15,760 bases of DNA, taken from NCBI GenBank assembly GCA_948744995.1, contig CAPZCD010000026.1, positions 1 through 15,760 on the forward strand, in the 5' to 3' direction. Below, in pieces: positions 13,513 to 15,760 of the stretch (position 1 is the stretch's first letter; each line of letters begins with the position of its first letter). This DNA is from an uncultured Rickettsiales bacterium. GTDB taxonomy: Bacteria; Pseudomonadota; Alphaproteobacteria; Rickettsiales; UBA1997. Under the pieces are notes generated by a model that made no database searches, had not been told where the DNA came from, and saw nothing but the letters and a program-made list of their open reading frames with translations. A program made the position numbers and the translations under genes.

Positions 13513-15654
13513 ATGTTGGAAAGCTGTGTATCGGAAACTTACAGGTCAGAAGTTCTAAAAGAAGAAGATTTTGAGAATGAACAAATAAGTTCTGATAATC
13601 CATCGGATTCAATAAACAAAATTATAAAGGAACATAATACATTTAAGAAAAATGATCTTGTGATCCATGTTGAGTATGGGTTAGGAAAATTTGTTGGATT
13701 GGAATCCATAAAGTTAAATGGAATTGAAAACGATCTGATAAGAATAGAATATAGAAATAATACATCTCTATTGGTTCCGGTAGAGAATTGTGATTGTATA
13801 ACAAAGTATAGTGAATACAACGAATCCATAAAACTAGACTCTTTAAATTCAAAAAATTGGTCGGAAAAGAAACTAAGAATAAAAAAACAGCTTAAGAATA
13901 TAGCTAAACAATTGGTCGAAACTGCAAAAATCAGAAAACTTAAACAGGCACAAATATTTACCGTAAATGAAGGAGAATATGATGAATTTTGTAAAGATTT
14001 TCAGCTTGAGCCGACTGCAGATCAGATAAAAGCTACAAAAGAAATACTTGATGATCTATCAAGTGGAGTAGTTATGGATAGATTACTTTGCGGCGATGTA
14101 GGTTATGGTAAAACTGAAGTTGCTATTAGAGCGGCTTTTTCGGTTGCTAATAATATTCATAAGGCACAGGTAGCTGTTATAGTTCCTACAACTCTGCTAT
14201 GTAAACAACATTATGAAAAATTTCTTGAAAGATTTAGAAATACCAATCTAAACATAAAAACTCTATCAAGATATGTTAGTTATAGGGAAGCTAAAGAAAT
14301 TAAAAAAGGTCTGGCTGATGGTTCTATAGATATAGTTATCGGTTCTCATTCACTTTTGGGAAAAGATATAAAGTTTAAAAATTTGGGGCTAGTAATAGTT
14401 GATGAAGAACAAAAATTTGGTGTTAATCAAAAGGAAAAACTTAAAACTCTAAAATTAAGCGCGCATATGTTATCAATGTCGGCAACACCTATACCAAGGA
14501 CACTACAAATGTCTATGTACGGTATAAAAGATATGTCACTTTTAACAACACCACCAGGTAATAGAAATAACGTAAGTACAGTAGTTTGTGAATATAACGA
14601 TTCAATAATAAAAGAAGCTGTGGAATCGGAGTTAGATAGAAATGGCAGAGTATTTTTCGTTGTTCCAAGAATAACTGATATAAAGGAGTTAGAGGCTAGA
14701 ATAAAGTTATCAATGCCAGAACTACAATATTGTGTTATACATGGCAAAATTGATAGTAAATCTTCAGAAGAGATAATGAATAAATTTTATAATGGAGTCT
14801 ACAAGGTAATTATATCCACTACCATTATAGAAAATGGAATAGATATACCAACGGCTAATACAATTATAGTTTATAAAGCTAATAATTTCGGTTTAGCTCA
14901 GCTCTATCAACTCAGAGGACGCGTCGGTAGGAATAATAGTCAAGGCTATGCGTATCTAACTACGAAAAGAACCGATAAAATCAGCGATGTTGCTAAAAAG
15001 AGATTGGAAATAATCGGCTCGATTGACTCTTTAGGTGCGGGTTTTGTAATATCATCAAATGATATGGAAATACGAGGAGCTGGAAATATTTTAGGAGAAG
15101 CGCAAACCGGACATATAAAAGAGGTTGGTATAGAATTGTATAACCAGATGTTGAATGATGCTATAAAATCCAGTAAAAATGATCTAGCGGATTTTATAGA
15201 AGAGTACGATTTTTCACCTGAAATAAAATTAGGAATTTCGGCTGTAATACCTAGCGATTATGTAGAAAATATAAATATGAAGATTAAGTACTATAGACGC
15301 ATAGCAAACTTAAATTCAAAACAAGAAATTGATAATATTAAAAATGAATTGGAAACAGAATACGGTACCCTTCCAGAAAGTCTTATAAATCTGTTAAAAA
15401 TTTCGGCTGTTAAAATTCAATGTAAAAAATTCAATATACAAAAGCTTTTTTTGAATAATGGTAATATTTTTGCGAATTTTTATAGAAATATTTGCTACAA
15501 TTCGGATAAATTAATTGCTTATGTGATAGCTCATCCAACAATTCTGAAGTTGATAGAAGGTGGAATAATGTTTTTTGTGGATGCTAAGAAAGATATTTTT
15601 GAAAATGTAGAAAATATGTTTTTATTATTGGAGGATAATATCGCTAAAAATTAA
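13513..15654 (+). CDS. mfd: N-terminally truncated Mfd (transcription-repair coupling factor)
   Basis: Mfd pushes stalled RNA polymerase off damaged DNA and recruits UvrA. This 713-aa form keeps the RNA-polymerase-interacting CarD-like domain (46-95, DLVIHVEYGLGKFVGLESI). It also keeps the RecG-like translocase with Walker A GDVGYGKT (194-201), DEEQ (297-300), SATPIPRTLQMSMYG (323-337) and QLRGRVGR, and the C-terminal TRCF domain (SAVIPSDYVENINMKIKYYR). About 430 residues are missing from the N-terminus compared with the usual length of about 1150. These are the UvrB-like module that binds UvrA and most of the following domain. The first 40 residues, with SEVLKEEDFENE, look like the tail of the lost part. 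The frame upstream is closed by the folKP TAG at 13501-13503, so no longer start exists. There is no ribosome site, so translation probably follows termination of folKP. All ATPase motifs look intact, so removal of polymerase could remain without repair recruitment. Confidence 0.93.
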   Translation: MLESCVSETYRSEVLKEEDFENEQISSDNPSDSINKIIKEHNTFKKNDLVIHVEYGLGKFVGLESIKLNGIENDLIRIEYRNNTSLLVPVENCDCITKYSEYNESIKLDSLNSKNWSEKKLRIKKQLKNIAKQLVETAKIRKLKQAQIFTVNEGEYDEFCKDFQLEPTADQIKATKEILDDLSSGVVMDRLLCGDVGYGKTEVAIRAAFSVANNIHKAQVAVIVPTTLLCKQHYEKFLERFRNTNLNIKTLSRYVSYREAKEIKKGLADGSIDIVIGSHSLLGKDIKFKNLGLVIVDEEQKFGVNQKEKLKTLKLSAHMLSMSATPIPRTLQMSMYGIKDMSLLTTPPGNRNNVSTVVCEYNDSIIKEAVESELDRNGRVFFVVPRITDIKELEARIKLSMPELQYCVIHGKIDSKSSEEIMNKFYNGVYKVIISTTIIENGIDIPTANTIIVYKANNFGLAQLYQLRGRVGRNNSQGYAYLTTKRTDKISDVAKKRLEIIGSIDSLGAGFVISSNDMEIRGAGNILGEAQTGHIKEVGIELYNQMLNDAIKSSKNDLADFIEEYDFSPEIKLGISAVIPSDYVENINMKIKYYRRIANLNSKQEIDNIKNELETEYGTLPESLINLLKISAVKIQCKKFNIQKLFLNNGNIFANFYRNICYNSDKLIAYVIAHPTILKLIEGGIMFFVDAKKDIFENVENMFLLLEDNIAKN

Positions 15655-15707
15655 CATTAACTATGATTGGATTACTAAAGCTAATCATTCATATTTATGG
15701 AATAAAA

Positions 15708-15760
15708 TAACCCCAACCTCGCTTTTTAAATTTTCTTAAATTCTTTAAAAGCCCTTGAAA
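15708..15760. repeat. Right terminal copy of the 53-bp inverted repeat
   Basis: This is the exact reverse complement of 3-55, beginning TAACCCCAACCTCGC at its inner edge, 53 bp after the mfd stop. As on the left, the element continues beyond the window. The identity over the whole visible part suggests either recent copies or assembly graph overlap at a shared repeat. Confidence 0.9.

Noticed and set aside
260..15654. Possible UGA-as-Trp genetic code, because all seven unbroken genes end in TAA or TAG
   Set aside because: Trp at conserved positions is TGG and no long frame contains internal TGA. In a recoded AT-rich genome most Trp codons would be TGA. The one TGA stop lies in the decayed small gene, and the stop sample is small.
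15665..15690. Terminator after mfd, GATTA-loop-TAATC
   Set aside because: A five-pair AT-rich stem with no T tract is too weak to call.

Overview
This is an A+T-rich stretch, by eye about 70 % or more, from a Gram-negative bacterium. It encodes a β-barrel porin, a TolC-type outer-membrane channel and a periplasmic adaptor. The lifestyle looks host-associated and oxygen-poor. The evidence is a single-chain pyruvate:ferredoxin oxidoreductase, visible gene decay, a Mfd lacking its UvrB-like half, a fused folK-folP gene of the type I recall from rickettsiae and chlamydiae, and almost no Shine-Dalgarno sequences. An intracellular alphaproteobacterium or a symbiont of an anaerobic protist would fit, but the sequence alone does not settle the phylum. 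Trp is encoded by TGG, so the code looks standard.

Layout. (1) Positions 1-55 and 15708-15760 carry the same 53-bp sequence in inverted orientation. The window is therefore probably a contig that ends inside two copies of one dispersed repeat. (2) Positions 62-3559 form a decaying surface/secretome segment. It holds a possible gene remnant, a frameshifted GT8 glycosyltransferase, an intact OprP-like porin on the minus strand, and two overlapping small exported-protein genes. Both small genes have frameshifts, and the second ends in a tail with 16 cysteines. (3) Positions 3750-7360 hold a terminator and nifJ on the minus strand. (4) Diverging from nifJ is a compact tripartite-efflux operon, tolC-like, macA-like and macB/lolD-like ATPase, with junctions of 2 nt or overlapping. 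The FtsX/MacB-type permease expected next is absent. (5) Positions 10993-12237 show no gene but contain two decayed inverted-repeat-bounded elements, whose ends resemble the 53-bp repeat at the window ends. (6) folKP is followed 9 nt later, in the same frame, by an N-terminally truncated mfd.

How the genes fit together. nifJ would supply acetyl-CoA and reduced ferredoxin or flavodoxin. The TolC-MacA-ATPase set would build an export or efflux path across both membranes, if a permease exists elsewhere. The porin and GT8 belong to the outer surface, and folKP makes dihydropteroate. The four apparent lesions at 260-3559 are all restored by adding one base, and three of them fall in A runs. Longer A runs in tolC are intact. 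This points to local gene decay, possibly rescued by slippage, rather than uniform sequencing error.
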